NCBI GenBank assembly: GCA_949425635.1
Contig: CASPWD010000016.1
Location: 1 to 34,737 of the forward strand
Reading direction: 5' to 3'
Source: an uncultured Bacilli bacterium
Lineage (GTDB): Bacteria > Bacillota_I > Bacilli_A > RF39 > UBA660
Length of the DNA stretch: 34,737 nt
Shown: positions 18,264 to 26,139 of the stretch, in pieces
Layout: every line of letters starts with the position of its first letter
How positions within the stretch are numbered: position 1 is the first letter of the stretch
Notes under the pieces: model-generated
What the model was told of the DNA's origin: nothing
The model's database searches: none
The model's input: the letters and a program-made list of their open reading frames with translations, nothing else
Position numbers and translations under genes: made by a program

Positions 18264-18947
18264 ATGGCAAAAATATTAATTGTTGACGACGAGTCGAGTA
18301 TTGCAGAATTAATAAGTGATGTTTTAAAAGATGAGGGATTTGAAACGGTTATAAAAAATGATGGATATGCTGCAATTGAATGCGTTAAAAATAATTCTTT
18401 TGATTTAATTTTATTAGATATTATGATGCCCAACCTATCAGGTACTGAAACATGCAATAAGATAAGAGATATTGTTTCCTGCCCAATTATCTTTGTTACT
18501 GCCAAAAATCAAACCTTAGATAAACTTCTTGGTTTTGAAATCGGCGCTGATGATTATATAACAAAACCATTTGTAATAGAAGAATTAGTTGCACGTGTTA
18601 AAGCTCACATAAGAAGAGAAAATCGTATTGCATCCTCACCATCAAATATTATAAAAATAGGTAATATCGAAATAAACAAAGAATCATACGAAGTAAAAAA
18701 GAATAATGAGCCAGTAACTTTATCTACAAAAGAATTTGAACTTCTTTCATACTTGATGACGAATGCAGGTGTTGTCTTATCAAAAGAACAAATTTATAAT
18801 TCTGTATGGAAAACAGAATACGGAGATATAGGTACTGTTGCTGTAAATATTAAAAGTTTAAGAAAAAAATTAGATCCAGAAGAAAAATACATAATCACAA
18901 TATGGGGACTTGGCTATAAGTTTGTCAAGGTAATAAGTAATGATTAA
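18264..18947 (+). CDS. OmpR/PhoB-family response regulator
   Basis: A 227-residue two-domain transcription regulator. The receiver domain (about 1-120) has the acidic pocket DDE at 8-10, the phosphoacceptor D52 in LILLDIMMP, the conserved threonine in FVTAK and lysine in YITKPF. The C-terminal winged-helix domain (about 125-227) has TLSTKEFELLSYLMTNAG, the alpha loop and the wing ending IITIWGLGYKF. Start: AGAAGGTGAT (18251-18260) lies 3 nt before ATG 18264. The kinase gene overlaps its end by 8 nt. As first gene of a five-gene operon containing acyltransferases and an acyl ligase, it may control membrane lipid genes and probably its own operon; this is inference. Confidence 0.95.
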   Translation: MAKILIVDDESSIAELISDVLKDEGFETVIKNDGYAAIECVKNNSFDLILLDIMMPNLSGTETCNKIRDIVSCPIIFVTAKNQTLDKLLGFEIGADDYITKPFVIEELVARVKAHIRRENRIASSPSNIIKIGNIEINKESYEVKKNNEPVTLSTKEFELLSYLMTNAGVVLSKEQIYNSVWKTEYGDIGTVAVNIKSLRKKLDPEEKYIITIWGLGYKFVKVISND

Positions 18948-20253
18948 TTATTTAAAGAATAACTTAACTATTCGTCGTGGATTCATCGTCGGTGTATCTT
19001 TATTAGTTATTTTCAATTTTATTTTTATTGCTGGATACTATCGTTTATATCTTGAAAAAAATATTGATGAGAGATATCAACTAGCGAATAATGATTTATC
19101 AAAAGAACTATCTGCTTTATCAGAAACTTTGACTAAAACTGATGACATAAAATCTTATCTTGATAATTACACTAAAGAAAATGATTTTACAGTAACTATA
19201 ACCTCTAATAACGAAAATCAACCATTATATTCTACAACAAATGAATTAGAACACTCCAGAAATAATATAACAGTATCAGAAATAATCGAATTAGAGAATC
19301 AATATTATTTAATAAGTCTTTCTAAGAAAAGAAATGTAATTAATTTTAAATTAGCCATTAACTTCTTTCTTTTCGAAGTAATAAATATTATAGTTTTAGC
19401 ATTTCTAGGTATTTATGTTTCTAATATAAAACTATTAGCTCCAATAACGGATCTTTCTAAAGATTTAAATAATTATAAACTAGGTATTATCCCAAATAAA
19501 CGTCATAAACGTGGTGAAATTGATATCTTACAAAATGACTTTGTTGATTTAGTTAATGATCTTGAAGAAGAAAAGAAAAAGCAAAGTCATATTATTGCTA
19601 GTATTTCACATGATATAAAAACTCCTTTAACAAGTATATTAGGATATTCAGAAAGATTGATAAAAAATCCTAATTTATCAAGTGAGACAAAAGAAAAATA
19701 TGCCAATACCATTTATAGTAAAGCTCTAAGTTTAAAAGAAATCGTTGAAGAATTTGATGATTATCTAAGTTGTAATATAAAAGATGAAAACAAAACCGAA
19801 AAAATCTCTATTAAATACATAACTGATTACTTAGAAAAATATTATAAAGAAGACTTAAAAGAAAAAGATGTTGAGTTTAAAATAAAGTCAAATTGTCCTA
19901 ACGCTATCATTGAAATTGACCAAGCTAAGTTTAAAAGAATTTTTAGTAATACAATCACAAATAGCTTAAGATATTATAAATCTTCAAGAAAAATATTAAA
20001 TATTAACATAAATGAACAAAAAGATGATAAAATTATATTTGAAATAGCAGACAATGGTAGTGGATGTAGTGACTCACTAGAAAAAATCTTTGAACCACTA
20101 TATACAACAGATAAGAGTCGTAAGATAAGTGGCTTAGGCTTATCGATATGTAAGGAAATAGTCGAGTCTCATGGTGGTACTATTAAAGCTGTTAATAATA
20201 AAATGGGTGGATTAAGTATAATATTTACTATAAATGCCTACAAGGAGAATTAG
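18940..20253 (+). CDS. Sensor histidine kinase
   Basis: A 437-residue membrane kinase, partner of the regulator encoded upstream. It has two membrane helices (about 14-34 and 134-157) enclosing an extracytoplasmic sensor of about 100 residues, a linker (about 158-212), the H-box ISHDIKTPLTSILGYSERL with phosphorylatable H224, an N-box around NTITNSLRYYKSS, and ATP-binding boxes EIADNGSGC, FEPLYTTDK and GLGLSICKEIVESHGG. All catalytic motifs look intact. The ATG at 18940 overlaps the regulator's stop by 8 nt, implying translational coupling. The sensor domain shows no family I recognise, so the signal is unknown; lipid gene neighbours suggest a membrane or fatty-acid cue. Confidence 0.95.
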   Translation: MINYLKNNLTIRRGFIVGVSLLVIFNFIFIAGYYRLYLEKNIDERYQLANNDLSKELSALSETLTKTDDIKSYLDNYTKENDFTVTITSNNENQPLYSTTNELEHSRNNITVSEIIELENQYYLISLSKKRNVINFKLAINFFLFEVINIIVLAFLGIYVSNIKLLAPITDLSKDLNNYKLGIIPNKRHKRGEIDILQNDFVDLVNDLEEEKKKQSHIIASISHDIKTPLTSILGYSERLIKNPNLSSETKEKYANTIYSKALSLKEIVEEFDDYLSCNIKDENKTEKISIKYITDYLEKYYKEDLKEKDVEFKIKSNCPNAIIEIDQAKFKRIFSNTITNSLRYYKSSRKILNININEQKDDKIIFEIADNGSGCSDSLEKIFEPLYTTDKSRKISGLGLSICKEIVESHGGTIKAVNNKMGGLSIIFTINAYKEN

Positions 20254-20256
20254 TCT

Positions 20257-20838
20257 ATGAAAGAACCTTTATTTTACAAAATAGTAAGACCGATTGTCTC
20301 AGGACTATTTAAAATTGTGTATCGTCCAACTTATTTAGGACTCGAAAATATTCCTAATAATGGACGTATTGTTTTAGGAGGGAATCACACAAATAATTTT
20401 GATTGTCTTCTTCTTATAAGTTCAACTAAAAGAGTAGTCCACTTTTTAGCTAAAGATTCTCTTATGAAAGGTGCTAAAAAGATAATCTTTAAAAATATGG
20501 GTATCATTCCAGTTAATAGAACAATTCATGACAAAGGAGCTCTTAATACTGCTATAAAAACATTAAAGGAAGAAAAGCTCGTCTGTGTATTTCCTGAAGG
20601 TACAATAAATAGAACAGAAGATATTATAATGCCATTTAAAATAGGATGTGTCAAAATGGCTAAAGATACAGATTCATTCATTATTCCTTATACAATAACG
20701 GGGTCTTATAAACCATTTAAAAAAGGTCTAACAATTGAATTTATGAAACCATTTAAACCACATAATGAGACATTAACAGAAGACAATGAAGAACTAATGT
20801 CTATTATTAGTAATAGTTTAAAAGAAAAGAGGAACTAA
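20257..20838 (+). CDS. PlsC-family acyltransferase (1-acylglycerol-3-phosphate acyltransferase-like), copy 1
   Basis: A 193-residue member of the PlsC superfamily, which transfers acyl groups to lysophosphatidic acid to make phosphatidic acid at the membrane inner face. The catalytic NHX4D motif is NHTNNFD (H44, D49), the second block has GIIPVNR, and the substrate-binding FPEGT is at 112-116 (VFPEGTINRTED). Length is at the short end for the family. The ATG lies 3 nt after the kinase stop, with AAGGAG upstream. It is clearly paralogous to the gene at 22605, and both flank the acyl ligase. One may prefer another acceptor than LPA; the sequence does not tell. Confidence 0.9.
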   Translation: MKEPLFYKIVRPIVSGLFKIVYRPTYLGLENIPNNGRIVLGGNHTNNFDCLLLISSTKRVVHFLAKDSLMKGAKKIIFKNMGIIPVNRTIHDKGALNTAIKTLKEEKLVCVFPEGTINRTEDIIMPFKIGCVKMAKDTDSFIIPYTITGSYKPFKKGLTIEFMKPFKPHNETLTEDNEELMSIISNSLKEKRN

Positions 20839-20839
20839 T

Positions 20840-22618
20840 ATGGGTATATTAGATATGAAATTTTTTAGTTTTATTGGATTTAAAAAGAAACCTAAAGCTA
20901 CTTGGAACAAATACTATGATAAAAAAGCGATGAACTTTGATGTTCCTAACATTTCAATTTATCAATATATAAAAGAAAAGTCATTAACTAACAAATATAA
21001 AGATAACATCGCAATCGAATATTATGGTACTAAAATTACTTACCAAGAATTCTATCGTCGAATTGATTCTATTGCTAAGTCTTTTAGAAGTCAAGGAATC
21101 AGAAGAGGAGACGTTGTAACAGTTTTATCAGCCAACACACCAGAAGCAGTAATGTCATTTTATGCTCTTAATAAAATTGGAGCAGTAGCGAATATGATTC
21201 ATCCATTATCAGGAGAAAATGAAATAAAAGAAGCCCTACAAAGATATTCAACAGTAATGTTAGTTGCAATGGACATAACTTATAGTAAGATAAAGAATAT
21301 TTTAGATGATACAGAAGTATATAAAACAATCATAATTTCAGCTAAAGATTCCATGCCAACATTAATGAAAATAGGTTATGAAGTAACTCAAGGATATAAA
21401 GTAGAAAAGCCTAAAAAAAGTGAAGACTTCTTATACTGGAAAGATTTCATTAAATTAGGTGAAAACTATAGTAAAGACAAAGTAGCTGAAGAAACAAAAA
21501 GAGATACTCCAGCTGTTATCTTACATAGTGGAGGATCAACAGGAACTCCAAAGGGAATAGTCTTATCTAATGGTAACTTTAATGCAGCTACAATACAATC
21601 AGAATACGCTCTACCAGATTTAGATAGAGAGGATACTATTTTAGCGATAATGCCTATTTTCCATGGTTTTGGCTTATCAGTAAGTATTACTGACGCCTTT
21701 GCCGTAGGAGCCAAAGTAGTTTTAATCCCTACATTTAAAGCCAGCGAATTTGACAAACTTATAACTAAACATAATCCTAGTGTTTTAGTTGGCGTTCCGA
21801 CACTTTTTGAAGCTCTTACTAATAATGAACGCATGAAAAATGTAAACCTGTCTAATTTGAAATATGTTATTGGTGGAGGAGATACTTTAAGTAAAAAAAG
21901 AGTTGAATCAATAAATAGTTTTCTTCATGAACATGGAGCTAAGACAAACTTTACTCAAGGTTATGGAATGACTGAAGCTGTAGCTTGTATTAGTTTCGAC
22001 TTAAAATATGCATCACGTCCAGGTACTGTTGGAATACCTTGGCCTGGCACTTATGTTCAAATTACTAAGCCAGGTACAGATGAACCAGTGGAGTTTGGTG
22101 AAGATGGTGAAATATGCATCTGCGGACCAACGGTTATGCTAGGTTATTACAATAATGAAAAAGAAACCAATGAAGCTTTACACATCCATAAAGATGGGAA
22201 TGTTTGGTTGCATTCTGGAGACATCGGATCTATGGACAAAGATGGATTCATCTCATATAAACAAAGATTAAAACGCATGATTGTAACTTCAGGATATAAC
22301 GTATATCCTTCTCAAATAGAAGAAGTAATCGAACGTCATCCAGCAGTTATGGATAGTTCTGTAATTGGAATACCTCATCCATATAAAGTAGAAGTAGCAA
22401 AAGCATATATTGCTTTAAAACAAGGCTACAAAGACACTCCTAAATTGCGTGCTGAAATCGAAACGTTATGTAAGAAAAACTTAGCAGCATATTCAATACC
22501 AAAAGAATATGAATTTAGAAAATCACTACCTAAGACTATGATAGGAAAAGTAGACTTTAGAAAATTACAACAAGAAAATATTGAGCGTCGTATGGAGGAA
22601 AAACATGGCAACAAATAA
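20840..22618 (+). CDS. AMP-forming acyl-activating enzyme (long-chain fatty acid-CoA/ACP ligase-like)
   Basis: A 592-residue member of the ANL adenylate-forming superfamily, which joins a carboxylic acid to AMP and then to a thiol carrier. Motifs in order are the P-loop SGGSTGTPKG (230-239), the A5 block YGMTEAV, the A7 block WLHSGDIG with DKDGFISYKQRLKRM, the A8 hinge VTSGYNVYPSQIEEVI, and the C-terminal lysine region PKTMIGKVDFRK. Length and pattern fit fatty-acid ligases better than acetyl-CoA synthetase. Whether the acceptor is CoA or acyl-carrier protein cannot be read. It starts 1 nt after the first PlsC gene and overlaps the second by 14 nt, so its activated acyl product could feed those acyltransferases directly. 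Confidence 0.92.
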   Translation: MGILDMKFFSFIGFKKKPKATWNKYYDKKAMNFDVPNISIYQYIKEKSLTNKYKDNIAIEYYGTKITYQEFYRRIDSIAKSFRSQGIRRGDVVTVLSANTPEAVMSFYALNKIGAVANMIHPLSGENEIKEALQRYSTVMLVAMDITYSKIKNILDDTEVYKTIIISAKDSMPTLMKIGYEVTQGYKVEKPKKSEDFLYWKDFIKLGENYSKDKVAEETKRDTPAVILHSGGSTGTPKGIVLSNGNFNAATIQSEYALPDLDREDTILAIMPIFHGFGLSVSITDAFAVGAKVVLIPTFKASEFDKLITKHNPSVLVGVPTLFEALTNNERMKNVNLSNLKYVIGGGDTLSKKRVESINSFLHEHGAKTNFTQGYGMTEAVACISFDLKYASRPGTVGIPWPGTYVQITKPGTDEPVEFGEDGEICICGPTVMLGYYNNEKETNEALHIHKDGNVWLHSGDIGSMDKDGFISYKQRLKRMIVTSGYNVYPSQIEEVIERHPAVMDSSVIGIPHPYKVEVAKAYIALKQGYKDTPKLRAEIETLCKKNLAAYSIPKEYEFRKSLPKTMIGKVDFRKLQQENIERRMEEKHGNK

Positions 22619-23255
22619 GAAGTTAAATACTTGGGGATATAAATTATTTAGACCAATTCTAGGACCAATATTTAGATTTTATTATAATCCTAAAATAATG
22701 AATGCAGAAGTTATTCCTAAAGATGGTACAATTTTAATCGTTGGTAATCATAAACACATTATGGATCAATGTTCGGTTATTATTTCTACCAAAAGATTAA
22801 TTCATTATATGGCCAAAAAAGAGTATTTTGACGGAAAAGCTTCTTGGTTCTTTAAAGCTACAGGTTGCATTCCTGTGGATAGAAGTATTCACGACGATAA
22901 TGCCAAAAGTGCGGCTTTAGATGTCTTAAAAGATGGTGGAGCAATTGGTCTATTCCCAGAAGGAACAAGAAATAAAACGAATGATAAATTATTACTAGAT
23001 TTTAAATTTGGTACTGTTTCAATGGCTAGTAAGACAGACGCAACTATAATTCCATATGCCATTACAGGGGATTATTGTTTTCGCAGTAAAAACTTAATGA
23101 TTAGATTTGGTAAACCTTTTAAAATAGATAAAATGACTTTAGAAGAGGCCAATGAGAAACTTTATAAAGAAATAGAGAGTCTAATGAAAAAGAACTTAAA
23201 AGAATCTAATCGTACTTTAGAAGAAGAATTAAATAGTCGTTGTCAAGATGCCTAA
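22605..23255 (+). CDS. PlsC-family acyltransferase, copy 2
   Basis: A 216-residue PlsC-superfamily acyltransferase. The HX4D motif is HKHIMD (H49, D54), the block GCIPVDRSIHDD follows, and FPEGT is at 117-121 (LFPEGTRNKTND), after which comes the phase KFGTVSMASKTDATIIPYAI. The same segments in copy 1 read GIIPVNRTIHDK and KIGCVKMAKDTDSFIIPYTI, so the two are true paralogues, probably from an old duplication. GGAGG (22594-22598) lies 6 nt before ATG 22605, which decides this start over an upstream in-frame codon at 22581. It is the last gene of the operon. Confidence 0.9.
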   Translation: MATNKKLNTWGYKLFRPILGPIFRFYYNPKIMNAEVIPKDGTILIVGNHKHIMDQCSVIISTKRLIHYMAKKEYFDGKASWFFKATGCIPVDRSIHDDNAKSAALDVLKDGGAIGLFPEGTRNKTNDKLLLDFKFGTVSMASKTDATIIPYAITGDYCFRSKNLMIRFGKPFKIDKMTLEEANEKLYKEIESLMKKNLKESNRTLEEELNSRCQDA

Positions 23256-23257
23256 TT

Positions 23258-23283
23258 AGAGTAAGAAAACTTACTCTTTTTTT
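23258..23283 (+). terminator. Terminator of the two-component/lipid operon
   Basis: Perfect 8-bp stem AGAGTAAG/CTTACTCT with loop AAAA, then a T run. Confidence 0.92.
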
Positions 23284-23333
23284 ATAAATTTTAAAAAAAT
23301 AAAGGAAATCGAGGTTTGATAGATAATAATTAT

Positions 23334-23364
23334 AAGTAGAGGGTAGTATAAACTTACTCTACTT
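23334..23364. repeat. Inverted repeat upstream of the Rpn-like gene
   Basis: AAGTAGAG (23334-23341) and CTCTACTT (23357-23364) form a perfect 8-bp stem around a 15-base loop. The same core (AAGTAGA...TCTACTT) recurs directly after the gene at 24241-24260. Confidence 0.6.
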
Positions 23365-23382
23365 AGAAGGGGATTTTGGATA

Positions 23383-24246
23383 ATGGATAAAACGTTAAAT
23401 AATGAAAAAGAAATAGAAAAAATATTCTATCGTGGAAGGACAGATAGAGTATTTAAATCTATTTTATGTAATGAAAAAAATCAAAGAATGCTAGAATGGT
23501 TTTTATCATTAACATTAGAAAAACCAATAAAAATTGTAAAGTACTTACGAAACGAACAACCAGTAAATACAATAGTTGAAAAAGTTCGTATAGTTGACTT
23601 ACTAGTTGAACTAGAAGGAGAGATATTACATTTAGAATTAAATAATAATTTAGATGGTAAAAGAGCTAAAAGTATACAAAGAAGAAATTATATTTATGTA
23701 TCATCAGATTATGTATCAACAGTAGATAGAGGAGAAGATTATAGTAAAGAGCACAAAATGATAGCAATCGACTTATCATATGGATTAGGAAAAAGTAAAC
23801 CTCAAAAAACACATTATTATGTTCAAAGTGCCAAAGGAGATAAGTATATAGAAGACTTAATGATACTCGTTATGAATATGGACAAGGTAGAAGAGATTTG
23901 GTATAATGGCACCAATGAAGATAAAGAGAAAGTAAGACATCTAAAAATGTTAAATGCAACAAAAGAAGAACTAATTAAGATGTCTAAGGGGGACGAAATA
24001 ATGGAAGAGTTTACAGAGCAAATAGTAACATTAAATGAAAATCAGCATTTTAGAAAACTAATGAGCGATGAGAAAGCAGCAAGAATGTGGGAGAACACAG
24101 AAAGAAGTTTAGCACGCGAAGAAGGACATGAAGAAGGCTACAAAGATTTTATAAAGAGAATGTTAAGCAAAGGAAAAACCATTGAAGAAATTAGCGATCT
24201 TTTAGACATAACAATATCAGAAATAGAAAGAATGATAAGTAAGTAG
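23383..24246 (+). CDS. Rpn family / PD-(D/E)XK nuclease-type putative transposase protein
   Basis: The 287-residue protein fits the Rpn/PDDEXK family (recombination-promoting nucleases related to Tn YhgA-like proteins). The N-terminal nuclease core has TDRVFKSIL (about 20-28), then D72 in VDLLVELEG, and E85-L-N87 in LHLELNNN. This matches the D...ExK-like active site, although the third position is Asn where Q or K is usual. The C-terminal third is helical and charged, with the Gly-spaced EEGHEEGYKDFIKRMLSKGK and an EEISDLLDITISEIERMI end, typical of the family tail. AAGGGGA (23367-23373) precedes the ATG by 9 nt. It is a single gene flanked by related palindromes. The family includes mobile and defence-linked members; the activity of this one is unproven. 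Confidence 0.85.
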   Translation: MDKTLNNEKEIEKIFYRGRTDRVFKSILCNEKNQRMLEWFLSLTLEKPIKIVKYLRNEQPVNTIVEKVRIVDLLVELEGEILHLELNNNLDGKRAKSIQRRNYIYVSSDYVSTVDRGEDYSKEHKMIAIDLSYGLGKSKPQKTHYYVQSAKGDKYIEDLMILVMNMDKVEEIWYNGTNEDKEKVRHLKMLNATKEELIKMSKGDEIMEEFTEQIVTLNENQHFRKLMSDEKAARMWENTERSLAREEGHEEGYKDFIKRMLSKGKTIEEISDLLDITISEIERMISK

Positions 24247-24263
24247 AAAAGTTTCTACTTTTT
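24241..24263 (+). terminator. Terminator/palindrome after the Rpn-like gene
   Basis: AAGTAGAAA/TTTCTACTT perfect palindrome (24241-24260) followed by T residues, overlapping the stop codon at 24244-24246. Its outer bases repeat those of the inverted repeat upstream of the gene. Confidence 0.8.
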
Positions 24264-24266
24264 CTA

Positions 24267-24295
24267 TTGTTAAAAAAACTAAAAAATACTATAAT
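24267..24295 (+). promoter_or_regulatory. Promoter of the CobW-family gene
   Basis: TTGTTA (24267-24272), 17-bp spacer, TATAAT (24290-24295), 29 nt before the ATG. No clear Zur-type palindrome overlaps it. Confidence 0.75.
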
Positions 24296-24324
24296 AATTT
24301 TGAAAGCAAAGAAAGAGTGATATT

Positions 24325-25593
24325 ATGGAAAAAAGTATACCTATAACATTATTAACAGGATATCTAGGAAGTGGTAAAACAACCCTTCTAAATCATATAT
24401 TAAATAATCAAGAAGGATATAAAATTGCTGTTATTGTTAATGACATTGGTGAAGTAAATATAGATGCTGAACTAATTGAAAAAGGCGGAGTAGTAAGTGG
24501 TAAAGATGATTCGCTAGTATCATTACAAAATGGATGTATATGTTGTACATTAAATACAGACCTTTTAGAACAATTACAAGATATAATTGAAACCAAAAAA
24601 TTTGATTACATCATTATCGAAGCTAGCGGAATATGTGAACCAATTCCTATAGCTCAAACAATTACCGCCCTAGAAGATGCCTATGTTGAATACAAAATGC
24701 CAAAATTGTGTTATCTTGATTCGATTGTTAGTGTTGTTGATGCCAAAAGACTAAGTGATGAATTCAATAATGGTGGAGATCTTTTAAATGATAAAATAGA
24801 TGAAGAAGATATTGAAAATTTAGTAATTCAACAAATTGAATTTTGCGATACAATTATTTTAAATAAAGTAGATGAAGTATCTAAAGAAGAATTGAGTAGT
24901 GTTAAAGATGTTGTAAAAGCTCTACAACCTAATGCTGATATTATTGAAACAAACTATTCAAAAGTTGCTTTAAAAGATATTTTAGAAACTCATAAATTTA
25001 ATTTTGATAAAACAGCTACTTCATCAGGATGGTATGCTGAATTAGATAAAGTAACTGAAGAAAGAGAGATAGACGAAGACCATGATCATCATTGTCATCA
25101 TCATGATGAAAATCATGAGTGCTGTGGTCATTGCGGTCATAATCATGATGAAGAACATGAATGCCACTGCCATGAAGAAGAACACGAGTGTCATTGCGGA
25201 CATCACCACGAAGAAGGACATGATCATACAGAAGAATACGGAATTAATACTTTTGTCTATTATCGTCGTGAACCAATGGATCGTAAAAAATTCTATGAAT
25301 ATATAGGTAAACCTTGGCCTAAAAAGATTATAAGAGCCAAAGGTGTAACATACTTTAAAGACGATAAAGACATGTCATTCATGTTTGAACAAGCAGGTTC
25401 TTTAAAAGATATTAGTGAAGCTGGTCCATGGTTAGCTACAGAGAGCAAAGATTTTATAGATGAAGTCTTAGAACAAAATCCTGACATTAAGAAAGAATGG
25501 GATCCATTTTATGGCGATCGTATGGTAAAAATAGTATTTATTGGTAAAGGAATCAACGAAGAAGAAATTGCTCAAGAACTAGATAGAATATAA
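24325..25593 (+). CDS. CobW/COG0523-family GTPase with His/Cys-rich metal-binding insert
   Basis: The 422-residue G3E GTPase has Walker A GYLGSGKTT (12-20), the family metal motif CxCC as GCICC (C71, C73, C74), EASGICEP, and a guanine-specificity NKVD. Residues about 252-305 form a low-complexity insert with roughly 20 His and 8 Cys (HHCHHH, CCGHCGHNH, HECHCHEEE), followed by the CobW C-terminal domain (about 308-422, with INTFVYYRREPMDRKKFYEYI). COG0523 proteins are metal chaperones/insertases, many for zinc, some for cobalt or nitrile hydratase iron. The His/Cys insert favours zinc or another soft transition metal handling; the client enzyme is unknown. GAGTGAT lies 3 nt before the ATG. A small membrane protein follows 12 nt after the stop. 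Confidence 0.92.
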   Translation: MEKSIPITLLTGYLGSGKTTLLNHILNNQEGYKIAVIVNDIGEVNIDAELIEKGGVVSGKDDSLVSLQNGCICCTLNTDLLEQLQDIIETKKFDYIIIEASGICEPIPIAQTITALEDAYVEYKMPKLCYLDSIVSVVDAKRLSDEFNNGGDLLNDKIDEEDIENLVIQQIEFCDTIILNKVDEVSKEELSSVKDVVKALQPNADIIETNYSKVALKDILETHKFNFDKTATSSGWYAELDKVTEEREIDEDHDHHCHHHDENHECCGHCGHNHDEEHECHCHEEEHECHCGHHHEEGHDHTEEYGINTFVYYRREPMDRKKFYEYIGKPWPKKIIRAKGVTYFKDDKDMSFMFEQAGSLKDISEAGPWLATESKDFIDEVLEQNPDIKKEWDPFYGDRMVKIVFIGKGINEEEIAQELDRI

Positions 25594-25605
25594 AAGAGGT
25601 ATTTT

Positions 25606-26070
25606 ATGAATGATAGTAAAAAATTATTAATGATGCTATTAATTGGGCTAGTATTAGGCGTTGCTGTAGTATTAGTTCTTCAAGGAATTAGTAAAGAAAA
25701 AGATTTAGATAGTCAATCTCCCAAAACAGAACAAAAAGATCAATCTAAACCTAAAACAGAAAATGTTGATTATATAATTTACATCGACTCAGAAGCTTCA
25801 GAAAAAGAAATAAATGATGTTCAAGAAAAGATAAAATCACTAGATTTGGATATAAGTAATATGACATTTAAAAATAAAGAACAAGTAAAAAAAGAAATGC
25901 TTGAAAGTATGGATGAAGAGGAAGCTTCAAAATCAGTATTAAATACTTATACACCAGAGAATAATCCTTTAGATCATATGCTTCTTTTATCAGTTAAAAA
26001 TGTTGAGAATAAAGATGATTTAAAACAAAAAATAATGATTTTAGTAAATGTAACAGATGTTAAATATTAA
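25606..26070 (+). CDS. Single-span membrane protein resembling a free-standing FtsX extracellular domain
   Basis: The 154-residue protein has a short cytoplasmic start, one membrane helix (7-25), a Lys/Gln/Pro linker (30-52) and an outer domain (about 54-154). The outer domain reads YIIYIDSEASEKEINDVQEK, then a segment with MTFKNKEQVKKEM, ENNPLDHMLLLSV, NKDDLKQKI and a final VTDVKY. This order (strand, helix EKEIxxVQxKIxxL, strand with TFxxKEQ, NPLxxxxxVxV, helix, strand ending VxY) is the pattern of the FtsX extracellular domain, which in cell-division FtsEX controls peptidoglycan hydrolases. Here the permease helices and the FtsE partner are absent. The gene lies 12 nt after the CobW-family gene, likely co-transcribed. 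Assignment rests on pattern recognition alone. Confidence 0.65.
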   Translation: MNDSKKLLMMLLIGLVLGVAVVLVLQGISKEKDLDSQSPKTEQKDQSKPKTENVDYIIYIDSEASEKEINDVQEKIKSLDLDISNMTFKNKEQVKKEMLESMDEEEASKSVLNTYTPENNPLDHMLLLSVKNVENKDDLKQKIMILVNVTDVKY

Positions 26071-26098
26071 GAAGGTATAATTTATATATCTTCTTTTT
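26069..26098 (+). terminator. Terminator after the FtsX-domain-like gene
   Basis: AAGAAGGTATA/TATATCTTCTT stem (11 pairs, one G-U) with loop ATTTA, then T residues. It overlaps the stop codon. Confidence 0.85.
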
Positions 26099-26107
26099 GT
26101 CTAAATA

Positions 26108-26116
26108 TGATAAAAT
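26108..26116 (+). promoter_or_regulatory. Extended -10 promoter of gpmI
   Basis: TGA-TAAAAT ends 23 nt before ATG 26140, directly after the preceding terminator. Confidence 0.5.
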
Positions 26117-26139
26117 AATCTTTAGAAAAGAGTGATAAG

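Noticed and set aside
25042..25306. Met/Ile-rich frames on both strands over the CobW-family insert
   Set aside because: They are shadows of the repetitive CAT/GAT-rich DNA that encodes the His-rich segment.
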